Assembly (NCBI GenBank): GCA_029168955.1
Contig: JAPDOI010000368.1
Location: 186,001-250,000 of the forward strand
Direction of reading: 5' to 3'
DNA: 64,000 nucleotides
DNA from: Aplectana chamaeleonis
Lineage: Eukaryota > Nematoda > Chromadorea > Rhabditida > Cosmocercidae
Made by a program: the position numbers and the translations under genes. Each line of letters begins with the position of its first letter. Within the stretch, counting starts at the first letter, position 1. Shown in pieces: positions 20,339-31,597 of this stretch. The notes beneath the pieces are model-generated. The model was not told the DNA's origin. It worked only from the letters and a program-made list of their open reading frames with translations, and did not search any database.

Positions 20339-20808
20339 CTATAAGGGGGGGGGGGGCTTATAATGAACGACGCGAACTGAGAGGCAAAAGATGAAATTGC
20401 GCACTATTGTCGATGCGGTTGTCATGGTCGAATCCGTCAATGTGTCAACCCGCAATTAGGGCCCTTTAAAGGCGCAGGACACCGAAAAAATCATTTTTCA
20501 GATTTCATGCTTATCTTGGAGAGAGCCACTCTCTGATCACCCGCGATTTGGCGATAAGCTGGCAGTGTTTCTCGGTTGGCGGCAACCGGGCAGCGACCGG
20601 GTTTCAACACGGCGACAAGCTGGCGATCAGCTGTCAACCCTTATCAGGCGAACTGATCGTGCGGATCGCTCGCCAGCTGATTGACAACGGGTCGCCGGCG
20701 CTATTTTCTGAATAATTGTTGCTACATTGGCTGATAATGATATGATCAAGACAGCGGTAAGGGTGTGCAGGGCTGTATGCTATGATGCCCCCCCCCCGCT
20801 GGAGATAG
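20339..20808. repeat. Possible family G element with G and C tracts
   Basis: Starts CTATAAGGGGGGGGG and ends with a C run followed by GGAGATAG, a pattern like family G ends. No convincing target duplication. The interior includes TTAA+AGGCGCAGG near 20466, a one-sided TTAA-element end. Confidence 0.25.
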
Positions 20809-21040
20809 CACTGAACCCGCGTTAGTACGGTCTTTAGAGAGAGTCGCCAAAAGGGTAGGATTGTTGTGGGCTCGATTACAAACGAGAGTTTACAAGTTAA
20901 AGCCTGCAATCAACCCGTGCTATCATGATATATCAGGTCTAACCTATGATAGGCTTCCATCCTCAGTATTACTCATTTTCGCATAGTCCACATAGCAAGC
21001 AGGCTGCACCTGCAACATCCAGGTGAGTTCGTAGACTCAA

Positions 21041-22027
21041 ACGCTAACGTCGGACAGGGACTCCGACACTAGGAGAGGAGATCTACGGGAGAAAATGACG
21101 ATGTGGAGGACCTACAGGAGGTATGTTATACTAAAGATGAACGAATGATGGTGATGAGGTGAACTACTGGAGTGATCGCCGCTCTGCAGCCGCGACGCGA
21201 ACCGTTATAGCGTCATTTCAAATGTATTGAACGCAGTAAACACCTATAAACTACATATGTGACGCCAAATATTCGTCAGGATCATTCACATGTTTAGACA
21301 AAGCTATCAACAATGTTGCTGGTATAAAAGGCTTCTCATCTCACGGTATGCCTCAGTCGGCTCTTCGGAGCCGGACCTGGAAGGTGGCCTCGAGTCACTC
21401 ACCAGAAGATCCACCGGATACCGGAGGATAATTTTTGTCGCCAAGGGGAGGGGGCTCCTCACGGCTCGGGGGGGGGGATGGTACCCAACTGTGGGGCCAT
21501 CTCCCCACGGTCCACGGTGGGGTGCACCCCACTGCGAACCGTGGTGGTGGGGTGACCACCCCCCCCCCTCCTCCCCTATGGGCCCCGGGGTCCCCTGTGT
21601 GAACCCGGAAACAGTGTATCCCTGTTAAAACACGTTAGGTTACCGCCCACACCGGAATTTGAAATTCCCTCCAAAATCGAGTTCTGTTCATCTGCTGTGC
21701 TAGTATACCTGTAAAAACATGTTAGGTTTCGGTCATCTACAGGAGAATTCCGTTCATCTACAGCTGATAACAGTAGATCCTCCGGATAAAAGCAGTAGAT
21801 GACCTCACGAGATTCTCATGCCGTAAAATAGCGTGTTTTGATGTGTTAATTGCGTCCAACACTACTCATTACACGACATCATGGAAATTTTCGCTACCTC
21901 AGGAAATTATTCCTGGACTTCTTTGTTTTATTTTAAAAGAAAGCATAAGGCACATGATAATGTACGTATAAGTAGATTAGAATGACTAAGCATTTCCAAT
22001 TTAGGCTGAGTTTCGGTGTGTACAGGC
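21041..22027. mobile_element. Family F element, left half, with nested insertion
   Basis: AACGCTAACGTCGGACAGGG at 21041 and CATGCCGTAAAATAGCG at about 21820 are adjacent in the intact copy (3466) but are here separated by about 755 bp (about 21061-21815). The rest of the half runs to 22027, where the 7.28-kb element interrupts it; the right half resumes at 29310. Confidence 0.65.
21061..21815. mobile_element. Insertion inside family F terminal repeat
   Basis: Inferred by comparison with the intact family F copy. Ends (CTCCGACACTAGG / AGATGACCTC) show no obvious inverted repeat. It contains a G-rich/C-rich hairpin-prone stretch at 21465-21600 with runs of nine or more G and C. No ORF of credible origin. 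Confidence 0.4.
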
Positions 22028-22104
22028 GGTACTCCTTCGGAATAGACGACCCATTCTGGTAAAAAGGGTTTTCACATGCAGCTATGGGATCCCTTCTCAA
22101 ACAA

Positions 22105-23170
22105 TGGGGTGGACCGACCGCGGGCGAAAAATCGCGTTTTGTACCAACCGCGTGTCACTATCGTGCTGACCGCGCACAAAAAATGCATTTCGTGCCGAAC
22201 GCGCGCATTTGCGTACTGACCGCGCAAACGAAATAGTGCACGCGGTCGATACGCCTGTGCTGCGTACCAACCGCTCACGGAATTCCATAGAAACGTACTG
22301 ACCGCGAGCATTCATCTTTGCGCGCGGCCAATACGGAATATGACTTTTCACTGCGGTCAGTACGTGAGCACACGCAGTCAGTACGCAAGTGGTCGTGTTT
22401 GCTACGCAACTGTCCGCGTTCAGCACGCCCGAAAACTGGACGATGAGAACGTTTTGTATAACTTTGCGCGGTCCGTACGCAATCGTTCGCGTTCAGCACG
22501 CAGTCACCCGCGTTCAGTACGCAGGCAAACTGGTTGGTCAGATCGGTTTGTCAGTCTGATCGGTCGGTACGCAAGTGTTCGCGTTCAGTACGCAAGCGAA
22601 TTGATGAGTGAGATCAGTCTGTCAGTCTGCGCGGTCAGTACGCAAGCGTTCGCATTCAGTACGCAAGCGTTCGCGTTCAGTACGCAAGCGAATTGATGAG
22701 TGAGATCAGTTTGTCAGTCTGCGCGGTCAGTACGCAAGCGTTCGTATTCAGTACGCAATCGCCCGCGTTCAGTACGCAGGCAAACTGGTGGGTGAGGTCG
22801 GTTTGTTAGTCTGCGTGGTCGGTACGCAAGTGTCCGCGTTCAGTACGCAAGCGAATTGATGAGTGAGATCAGTTTGTCAGTCTGCGCGGTCTGTACGCAA
22901 GCGTTCGCGTTCAGTACGCAAGCGATTTGATAAGTGAAATCAGTTTGTCAGTTTGCGCGGTCGTTCCGCAAATGTTCGCGTTCAGGACGCAACTATCGGA
23001 GGCTCAGCGTGCAGGAAAACTAGTGTGGACGGTCGGCAAGCGATTATGCGCGGTCGATAAGCAATGAAACGCATTCAGTAAGCAATCGCACACGTTCGGT
23101 ACGCACACGTTTTGTACGCCACGTGTATTCGTGCGTGTGGTTCATACGCAAGTGCACGTGCTTAGTAAAG
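22105..23170. repeat. 21-bp repeat array, left subterminal
   Basis: Core CGCGGTCAGTACGCAAG with a variable remainder, spaced 21 bp or multiples. Orientation reverses near 22245. A longer unit with GAATTGATGAGTGAGATCAG recurs near 22598, 22689 and 22852. Confidence 0.85.
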
Positions 23171-23221
23171 AACGAAATTTTGAGCTTCGGCGAATGAAGT
23201 TCACTGCCCCTTTAAATAAAA

Positions 23222-23475
23222 GGTGTTCGGTAAAAAGTGCGCAGGACGCAGTGGATGAGCGCAGGACGCCGTAGAAAGTGTGCGGCGCCCCAGTGGGAGT
23301 GCGGAGGACGCCACAGAAAGTGTGCGGACACCCAGAGGGAATGCGCAGGATGCCGCAGAAAGATTGCGGGCCCCTAAGTGGGAATGCGCAGGACGCTGTA
23401 GAAAGTGTGCTGGACCATAGTGGGAGTACGCAGGACGCCGTAGAAAATGCTTGGGACCCCGGTGGGAAAGCAAGG
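23222..23475. repeat. Degenerate ~42-bp tandem repeat
   Basis: GCGCAGGACGCCGTAGAAAG recurs about every 41-44 bp (near 23259, 23301, 23343, 23387, 23428). Diverged relatives (GCGTCCTG) occur at 39990-40070. Not related to the 42-bp satellite at the right end. Confidence 0.6.
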
Positions 23476-23654
23476 GTCGTTTTTTTATGGTTGCGAGTCA
23501 CAATTTTAGGGAGCTATAGTCGCCCGACAACACCGATTCGTATCGATTTCATTATTCAACGAAGGATAAACTGTAGTCGTAGGTTTCGCCTCTCCAAAAT
23601 TAGAATCACTAAGCAAAAATCAGGCCAAAAAGGAAACCTCTGGGAGAAATATAT

Positions 23655-24305
23655 GAAATTTCCAAAAGTTTAGCTACCTGGAAAAAGTAACGATTTGGCA
23701 ATGTTATAATTACAAGAAATATAGAAGGTGAAAAAATTTAAAAAACGTCTTGAAATATCTTGAAAATGATTTGGCGCGAAATAACCAGAATTAAGGAAAA
23801 AACTTCGAAATGTAGTGATATGACCAAAGTCGGATTTGACGGTCAATCATAGGCCAACTTTTGATAAGTAGTGACAGACGAGGGATAGGATTTTAGAAGC
23901 TTTTCCATTAAACTTATCAAAGCTAAATCAAGCGCTCAACGGAAACGGCAAAAGATTTTATTGAAGCCGAAATACGGAAATGAGCATTTGTCAAGCTATG
24001 TGAACGTAACGCTCAAATCCGATGCGCGCTTGATTTAGCTTTGATAAGTTTAATGGAGAAGCTTCTAAAGTACTATCTCTCGTCTGTCACCACTTATCAA
24101 AAGTTGGCCTACGATTGACCGTCAAATCCGACTTTAGTCATATCACTACATTTCGAAGTTTCTTCCTTACTTCTGGTTATTTCGCGCAAAATCATTTTTA
24201 AAGATATTTCAAGATGTTTTTTTAAAATTTTTTCATCTATATCTCTTGTCATTATAACATTGCCAAATCGTTACTTTTTCCAAGAAGCTAAACTTTTCGA
24301 AATTA
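23655..24305. mobile_element. Large foldback, ~280-bp arms
   Basis: Arms 23655-23938 and 24023-24305, about 90% identical by eye, spacer about 85 bp. They contain GGTCAATC..AGGCCAACTTTTGAT and ACTTATCAAAGCTAAATCA. The latter resembles the arm of the small foldback at 35598. No ORF; no clear target duplication. Confidence 0.75.
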
Positions 24306-25056
24306 TCCTCTGAATATCCTTAATGTCTTATCTAATGTCAGCTATCTGGATGATTTGATAAATCAATGCTGCCTTTGAATTATGTTTGGGCAAAAAAATA
24401 TAAAGTGACAGCACCCTCTGAACAAACACTGCAATTCCAGCGTGCCCCATCCCCCGAATGGTGTACTTCTAACTGTGCGACCATGATGATTTGAAAAATA
24501 CAATCATAGCTTAGAATCGCGCCGCTGGTTGGTTGTCATTACGCCGTCTCTGAGCTGTACGTGCATCACATGTTTTTTGGGCAATGAGGAAAATCTACTC
24601 AGGAATCTACTTTGCTAGAGAATGGGTATCCACTTTTAGGACAGCTCCGGTAAATTTACTGAATGGTATGCGCAGATTCAAGTAACAGAAAATTAACCTA
24701 TCTGTAAATCGTAGCCGCGATTTGGCCGGAACAGTGGTGCAAGCTGCTAAGAGTGGGTGACACAAAATCTGCTGCGGAAGAGCGCAGAACCCTTCCCGAT
24801 CGGGTGCGTTTATTGCGGAACACGCACACAGGACTCAGCGATATTTCGATTCATTTATACTTGTTAGATCGCTATTGAGCTTCACGAGCGTCCGATCCTT
24901 TTCAGCAGAGCAGTGAGCGAACTCTCAGTTTATCGTTGCGCATGTATCTCGGCAACGTATAATTGAGATCGTAATTATGTGCACTAAGTTAATCAAACGG
25001 GGGAGGCTAACTATATAACAATCCCGCTTGAATTAGGGAAATATTTGGATTTCCAG
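24306..25056. other. No gene recognised
   Basis: Would be intron if the exon at 25057 is real. One further acceptor-like site (gcaattccag, near 24440) leads into a very short open frame only. Confidence 0.3.
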
Positions 25057-25199
25057 CGACCAGAACTGAATTCTCTACCGAGTTCTTCGTCACCTGGAAT
25101 CTCTATGACCTCCTGGATCACCTCATCATCGGACACGCTAGTGACCACCTCATCGACTTTTCTCCCGACTCCGCCGGCTGGACCAATAAACTCAACTAA
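25057..25199 (+). CDS. Candidate terminal exon inside the 7.28-kb element
   Basis: Acceptor tttggatttccag is followed by TRTEFSTEFFVTWNLYDLLD.. and ends ..DSAGWTNKLN-TAA. It has hydrophobic and acidic character with no recognised domain. A second frame is open through the same stretch to a donor-like site at about 25229 but is low-complexity Ser/Thr/Pro. Being inside a transposon, it might be the last exon of an element-encoded protein; this is speculative. Confidence 0.3.
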
Positions 25200-26398
25200 A
25201 AAGGCCCTACAATTAAAATCGCCTGGGGTATTCTTTACTATTCTATTCTATTCTCTTTACTATTCTTGAATACTCTTTCTCATTCTGCTCTCTTTATTTT
25301 TTCTTCATTCTCTTTCGTGCCACACCAACCCTAACGACTTTTTATTTCTCCTCTTCTTCATCTTCTCGTAATTATGTTACTTTTATTCGTTTTATTAACT
25401 TGTTTGTTCATTTACTTTTTCATCTATTTGTTTATTTATTCGTATATTTCTTTATTTCTTTATCTATTTGTTTACTTATTTATTCAGTTATCACTTTATT
25501 TGGATATTTATAATGTTGTTAAGAGCCTCTTCCACCGAATGGACGTCAGTGGGTTTCCTTGTCCGTCTGTTATATTTCGATCAATCGTGGTGTACCATTC
25601 AGGAGCCCAACTCTTCTTCGATGCAATGGTTTATCGTTACTCAGAAAATTAGACCTGCTTCAAAATTTACCACAAACTATAGTTAAAGTTTTTAGCCCTG
25701 AGAGATTTCAAAGCACTATTGCTCTCTCCTTCATATGCATCAAGGGCTCTTTAGTTTATGAAACGTTTACATGAATACCTCTCTTCTCTTCATTTCTAGG
25801 AATGAAACCTGGTGTCCCCCCCCCTCCGTCTAGGATAGAACATTCTTCACTTGCTCAGAAGAGCGTGGACGAGCTTACTGGTCCTGCTGGTTTCCGCAAA
25901 CGCTCAGCAACCAAGCGCTGATCGCGAAAATGTGCGCGAGTCTATCAGGTTGGCCGCGGCAGAGTTGCTTGGCAATTCGCCATGGAAGACGTGCATGGCG
26001 CCACAAGCTCGTACGAATGGGGCGCGGACCAGGATAAGAAGGCGCACCGCGATAACTTTCAAAACCGTTTTTATTGATTTCTGGCCCGTTTTCGCTGATT
26101 TCTTAGACCCTATTCCCCCAGCATCTGCCAACTTAGTTTTTCACCTTGAAACCTCGAGAATGAGGTTTATGGTGGACATTGCCTCCAAAGCAAGTGATTC
26201 ATTATTCTCCTTTTTCCTTCTTTTTTCGTGATCTCATCGTTTTTCTAGGGATTATTGTTCTTTCTCTTGCTCTCGATCGTCTTGCTCTTTTTATTAATCC
26301 TTTCTTCATCTTCTTGTTCTTCTTGGTCTAGCCATGCTTTAAGGTGTTTAGTATTAATATTCGACATCTGATATTTTCAAATCCATTAAATCCTTCAA
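25200..26398. other. T-rich tract and GC-rich open segment, no firm gene
   Basis: 25365-25505 is a degenerate (TTTA)n tract. At 25810-25846 a C run followed by GTCTAGGATAG is a one-sided family G end. From 25850 to 26090 the sequence is GC-rich and open in several frames (for example VAWQFAMEDVHGATSSYEWG), without splice signals good enough to choose one. Confidence 0.35.
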
Positions 26399-26830
26399 AT
26401 GCACAGCCCAACCTCAGGGGTAAAATTTGATATTATAGTCCGCCCACCGCGTATAGCAACCCTGCTAAGCGCGAGATCTCAACTCGCTCAAACAAATCAG
26501 AAGCTAGAGGGAAAAAGTCGGCCCCGCCCCCAATACCCAAAAAGCTTAACTGCGCATACCGCCTTGGAAAGGGAACCAAGAGCTCTGCTCTTGTACATTC
26601 TGCCTTTGGGCATAGTTGCACAGACCAATTTTTCCGTTTGCAAAGAATCCGATTCCCTATTCGGGGCAAAACGTTCGATTATGTTTTCAGGATATTTTTT
26701 CCCCAACTTTTTCCCAGCAGTTTCTCGCTTATTTGATCGGATTGAGATCTCGCGCATGGCAGGGTTGCTATGCACGGTGGGCGGACTATGATATCAAATT
26801 TTACCCTGTGAAGGAGGTTGGGCTGGGCCT
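26399..26830. mobile_element. TTAA foldback MITE with ~90-bp arms
   Basis: Complement of the right end reads AGGCCCAGCCCAACCTCC then GGGTAAAATTTGATATCATA; the left end matches. TTAA at 26831-26834, mutated to TCAA at 26395-26398. A fragment of the same family end lies at 39907-39960. Confidence 0.75.
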
Positions 26831-26834
26831 TTAA

Positions 26835-27834
26835 GGACACATTTAACTATTTCACAGAACCTATTTTTCTGCAGCAAAACAGACACTGGAAAACTTTGCA
26901 CAATTAGTTCCAACCGCTGGCGAACTTCATTGAAAAAAAGTTGTAGAATTACTATCAACGAGAACATTTGATCGCACGAAGATCTCATCCACAACGCAAT
27001 TAGCACATTTAAGTCCAAACGGAGGAGTCAGGAAGAAGGAAGGAAATGCAAGAGCAGTTACAGAACATGTTGAAATGCAAGGATTGCCATCACAAGCCGA
27101 GGAAATATAGCGAAATGCCTTGCAATACAAAACCTTTTACCTTTAGGATTCAACCGTGGTTATTACGCACGCACACGCCCAAGGTATGCATTGTTCACAG
27201 TAAAATGACGTGCATTAGGGCTCAAAAGCAGCCTTCGTGATGAAAGGATTCTCGAGTCTTCATAATGAAAGTAAACGTCTGGCCACCTTTGGAGTGAAAA
27301 TAAGTGAAATTCACATTGAAAAAAGTACAGGCAAGGTGAAGCGATCTAACGAGGCTGGATTCCCGATGCTAACTATAGTTATTACAGATCGATATTAAAT
27401 AAATATTGAGCTAAACACGCGATTGGCTTGAAACGGATAAGTGTGAGCTTCGTCACTCTCTGAGACAGCTATCCGGAAGCGTGCTTTCTCTTGTCTACCT
27501 TTAGTATAGCATTGATTATCTTTGGCAGTAAATAGTGTTGATTAAAAACATCGTCATTTGGAGTTGGAAATCCCACCCTCTTGGGTCTTTTCACCTTGTT
27601 TGTGAGTTTTTCCACCACCATCACTACCCTGCCCCCAACTCTTGCTTACTTTCACTTCAGTCGTGACCAGATATACACAGTCATGACAAGAACCATTCCT
27701 GTCACGAACCCATTGCTTCGATGCGTCACAACAGCTTGTAATTTAGAAGGAAGCAATGCATACCTGCCGCGTGTGCATGCGCAGTTACCGCGATCTAGTC
27801 TTTGAAAGTCTATATTACATGAGTGCTGAGATTG
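26835..27834. other. No gene recognised
   Basis: Open frames exist on both strands at 26927-27240 (minus: cysteine-containing; plus: KCKDCHHKPRKYSEMPC), but neither has convincing splice sites. Confidence 0.3.
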
Positions 27835-29150
27835 GTCCTGCCGCGTGTGAATGCGTACTAAGCGCGGGTAATACTATGTATATGCAGCATTCAGACCGAC
27901 CGCGTACTTATGTCATACCTAGCGCGTGGCATCGGGTGCGGACCGCGCGGCAATGCGCATCGATCACGTGGCGGTGCGTATTGATCTCGTGGCAGTGCGG
28001 ACCGACCACGTGGCAGTGCGTACCGACCGGGATTGCTTGCGTACCGATCGCGTGGCAATGCGTGCAGACCGCGTGGCAGTGCGTGCCATCCTCGTGACGA
28101 TGCGTACCGCGGGCAGTACATATCAACAGTGTGGCATTGCGTACCGACCGCGTGGCATTGCCTACCACAGCCCACACCGCCCAGGCAAGTGCGTACTGCG
28201 ACCGCGTTAGCTCGCGTACCTATCGCGTGGCAGTGCGTACCAACCGAGTTAACTTGCGTACCGATCGCGTGGCAATGCGTGCAGACCGCGTGGCAGTGCG
28301 TGCCATCCTCGTGACGATGCGTACCGACCGCGGGGCAGTACATATCAACAGCGTGGCATTGCCTACCGGCCACATGGCAGTGCGTACTGACCGCGTTAGC
28401 TCTCGTACCTATCGCGTGGCAATGCGTACTGACTGCGTGAAAATTCGTACCGACCGCTGTTAGCATCCCAAAAGCGTTCGTACCGATTGCGTGGCGATGC
28501 GTACCGACCACGCGACGTTGCGGGCCGACCGCGTTGCGTTGCGTACCGACCGCGCGACAATACGTACCGATCGCGCTGCAAGACGTACCGACCGCGCGGC
28601 GATGCGTACCGACCGCGTCACAATGCGTTTCCACTGCTGTTAGTATCCGAAAAGCTTTCGACTGACCGCGTGGCAATGCCTACCGACCGCGTGGCGATGG
28701 GTACTGATCGCGTTGTATTCCGTACTGACCGCGTGATGGTGCGTATCAACCGCGCGACGTTGCGGGCCGACCGCGTTGCGTTGCGTACCGACCGCGCGAC
28801 AATACGTACCGATCGCGCTGCAAGACGTACCGACCGCGCGGCGATGCGTACCGACCGCGTCACAATGCGTTTCCACTGCTGTTAGTATCCGAAAAGCGTT
28901 CGTACTGACCGCGTGGCAATGCCTACCGACCGCGTGGCGATGCGTACTGATCGCGTGGCAGTGCGTACCGAGGGCGCGACAGTGCGTACCGACCGCGTGG
29001 CAAGACGTACCGACCGCGCGGCTATACGTACTAATCGTGTTGTATTCCGTACTGACCGCGTGACGGTGCGTATCGGCCGCGCTAATTTGCGTGCCGACCG
29101 CGTGCAAATTGTGTTCCAAACGTCGCCCATCCCGCTGTCGGTACGCAACT
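27835..29150. repeat. 21-bp repeat array, right subterminal
   Basis: Unit GCGTACCGACCGCGTGGCAAT (the complement of the left-array core) with a variable part, again 21-bp spacing. Two identical blocks of about 150 bp occur 242 bp apart (starting 28511 and 28753), and another pair about 221 bp apart (28037 and 28258), so larger units were duplicated. Orientation reverses near 29133, mirroring the left array. Long open frames on both strands follow from a period divisible by three. Confidence 0.85.
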
Positions 29151-29309
29151 TGTCCGCCGTCGGTCCACCCCATCGTCTGAGTTTGTCATGTTTTTGCTTC
29201 TAAACATGTAGAAGCATAGAGCAATAAGTAAAATTCATGCTTAGAACACATATGAAACCCCACGGAGATCCAACTCTTTCAGGTGAGTCGTCTATTCCGA
29301 AAGAGTACC

Positions 29310-29455
29310 GTACAAGCAAATTAAAGGAACATAGTTGTAAATTTTTTCCATGATGTCGTAGAATGAGTAGTGTTGGACGCAATCGACACTCAAAAAAACA
29401 CGCTATTTTACGGCATAGCAAGGAATTTCGTTTCTGTCCGACGTTAGGGTTCGAA
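29310..29455. mobile_element. Family F element, right half
   Basis: From GTACAAGC to CCGACGTTAGGGTT. Joins the left half at 21816-22027 if the 7.28-kb element and one target copy are removed; the total then matches the intact copy's length. Confidence 0.7.
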
Positions 29456-29594
29456 GCGTATCGTAGTGCTATCGCGGCGGGGGCACTGCGGCGCGATGCG
29501 CCAGCTACGCCCATTTTACCTTACCGTACTACCAAAATCAGGAGAGTCGTTGAGGCACAAAAAAGGGCATGGCTAAGTGCGATTTAAGCTAGCA

Positions 29595-29826
29595 TCGTAT
29601 TGAATCGTGGTGGGACCACACTGACTGTTGCATATTGAGTATCTTGAACTTTATTTGCTACATTTCGTGGTGGGACCACCCTAGCATTTGCATATTGGGT
29701 CCCTTAGTCTTTCTTTGTTACTGATCGTGGTGGGACCATCGTAGATGTTACAAATTGAGTCTCTTAAACTTCATTTGCTACAATTTGTGTTAGACCCGTC
29801 TAGCAGTTGCATATTGGATGCTACAA
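29595..29826. repeat. 60-bp tandem repeat, four units
   Basis: TCGTGGTGGGACCA recurs at 29605, 29665, 29725 and 29785, spaced exactly 60 bp, with TTGCATATTGG-type sequence between. A fifth, partial unit lies beyond the MITE at 30338. Confidence 0.85.
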
Positions 29827-30316
29827 AGGCAGTGTCCACGATAAAAATCATCTCTGTTTTTTGGTGGAGATCAGCAGCTGCGGGTCTAGCGCAACCCTAA
29901 CGTTGAAAAAACTAAGAAAAATGAGCTCGGAAAGAGGTCCCCTACCGGGCCCAAAGTCGGACACCCGTCAGCTCTCGTCACCACCCCCAGATGCACTTCC
30001 ACGCCCACCGACGTGAACAAATGAATGCTCGAGATTGTGAGATGAGCGATTGTTTCCGATCAATAGCCCCATTCTTGCCTTTATTCCCAACTTCTCTATT
30101 TACTCAGGTCAGCTCGCATACATTGGCTGCAAAAGACGGAAGTTACAAGCCTCGGACAACTCGTCCACCATGCTTCTCTAGCTCAGTTTTTGAGGTACCA
30201 TAACTCCGTTCCTAGAAGGTCTTGTTCAATTCCAGAAATATCATTGGAATCAGCATGGGACCGCCTTCAAGATAGGTGAAAAAGCAGAAAAACGATTCTT
30301 ATCGTGAACACTGCCT
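29827..30316. mobile_element. TTAA MITE, AGGCAGTGTTCACGATAA family, copy 2
   Basis: 490 bp, right flank TTAA (30317-30320), left flank decayed (ACAA). Inserted in the 60-bp tandem repeat. Same interior as 15464 and 40186; opposite orientation to 40186. Confidence 0.75.
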
Positions 30317-30549
30317 TTAACCTTTCTTGGTCACGGATCATGGTGGGACCATCGTAGCTGTTAAATTAACGCGTAGAATGTGCGCGGGAGTCAGAGACAA
30401 GCAAGCAGCACTTTGTGAAATTGGGCGGGGCGGAACTATCCTAGACGAGGGGCGCACCCAAGATTTCCTCTCACTCGGACAAAGTGAAAACCTGACTTCG
30501 CGCAAACAGCGGACCGCCACCGGGATGGGCGTTGGTAAAACCGGTTTCC

Positions 30550-30870
30550 GCTCGCCGTCAGTCCGCGAGCTCCCGCGGTCAGTCCGCGAGCTCCCGCGTT
30601 CAGTCCGCGAGCTCCCGCCGTCAGTCCGCGAGCTCCCACGGTTAGTACGCAAGCTACCGCGGTCAGTACGCGAACTCCCGCGGTCAGTCTAGAAAGCACC
30701 GCTGTCAGTCCGGAATGTCCCGCGGTTGGTCCGAATTTACCCACGGTCAGCCCGCTAGCTCCCGCGGTCGGTCGAGAAGACCCCACCGTCAGTGCTGAAG
30801 GTCACGCGGTTGGCGCACAAGTTCGTGCGGTTGATCAAGGTTTATCCACGGGCGGTCCGCAAGCTCCCGC
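30550..30870. repeat. 21-bp repeat array, CGCGGTCAGTCCGCGAGCTCC
   Basis: About fifteen units, at first near-perfect at 21 bp, then decaying rightwards. The core is shared with the arrays at 22105 and 27835. Confidence 0.85.
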
Positions 30871-31423
30871 GATTGATATTGATTGATACACTGTCAGATT
30901 AGAAGCTCCCCCACGTTTCCGTGATTATTCCTGTCATTTCCGCGTTTGGCTTACAAGCAGACGTATCCCCGACAAGTCCGGGTCTCTGTGTGTCTCCGCT
31001 TGTGGCGTGCAGTCTACGTGATCGGCAGAAAATACCTATATGACGGACCACTTCGCGTCGACCACCATATGTGAACAGTAATGCAGAAAAGAAAAAGAAA
31101 GATGAAGAGAAAGAATTTAGTCATGATAATGGCATGGTGTGATAATGCAGTCTACAGATGGGGGCTGGTTCATCTTCAACAAATCATTGGTGTCTCACGA
31201 CTTCAAATCCACCGTGACAACAACCATGAAATGTCAAAATGACGCAACCGTGTTGGATTTCAACTTGAGGGGGAGGGGAGGATGAGGGTCAAGAGATTAT
31301 GCACATGACATCAAAACTCATCTAGATTTTAACGAGTGAACATAAATATGTACATCACGGCTAGTCGAAAAAAATTCAACAGCTTCTATTGTGATAGAAA
31401 GCGCTCTGTTTCAAAACGCACAG
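30871..31423. other. No gene recognised
   Basis: No ORF with support. Confidence 0.35.
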
Positions 31424-31597
31424 ATTTCTGGCCAATGTGCGGACTTCATTGTGATAAGGACTGCAAGCTCAAATTTATCGAAAGCAAAGCGAAAAAAACT
31501 GAAGTCTTGCCAACGTCTCGAAAAGTTCATTCAAGCAACGATTCAGGATCCATATAGAGTTCTGAGGGCTGCGAGTTCCAGCGATAATAGGGAATAA
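31424..31597 (+). CDS. Candidate terminal exon, unknown gene
   Basis: Acceptor caaaacgcacag, then ISGQCADFIVIRTASSNLSK.., a basic KAKRKKLKSCQRLEKF segment, ending ..YRVLRAASSSDNRE-TAA (57 codons). The alternative frame from the same acceptor is shorter (FWPMCGLHCDKDC.., stop near 31555). No domain recognised. It lies inside the possible 4.9-kb element. Confidence 0.3.
   Translation: MSGQCADFIVIRTASSNLSKAKRKKLKSCQRLEKFIQATIQDPYRVLRAASSSDNRE

Larger units (their letters stand above)
22028..29309. mobile_element. 7.28-kb TIR element with mirrored 21-bp arrays
   Basis: Begins GGTACTCCTTCGGAATAGAC and ends with the complement of GGTACTCTTTCGGAATAGAC. It is flanked by GTACAGGC (22020-22027) and GTACAAGC (29310-29317), an 8-bp duplication with one mismatch; the intact family F copy has one such site at the equivalent position. 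Inside each terminus another inverted match (GGGGTGGACCGAC) precedes a large 21-bp array: left 22105-23170, right 27835-29150, in opposite orientation. The core contains a foldback, a TTAA MITE and one candidate exon, but no recognised transposase, so it is probably non-autonomous. An 8-bp duplication with GG termini fits Merlin or hAT; unresolved. Confidence 0.7.

Noticed and set aside
21455..21600. Gene in the G/C-run region (ORF 21290-21628)
   Set aside because: Low-complexity G and C runs; the frame is a Gly/Pro/Trp artefact.
25851..26231. ORF with a possible signal peptide (LLVLLVSANAQ)
   Set aside because: Starts at TTG, not ATG; other frames of the same stretch are equally open, and no splice sites decide between them.
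27891..28676. 261-codon minus-strand ORF rich in His, Arg and Cys
   Set aside because: Lies wholly in the 21-bp repeat array; the 21-bp period gives a 7-residue repeat with no stops.
27835..29150. CRISPR-like array (constant core, variable spacer)
   Set aside because: Repeat and spacer together are only 21 bp, cores vary, larger blocks are duplicated, there are no cas genes, and the genome is eukaryotic.
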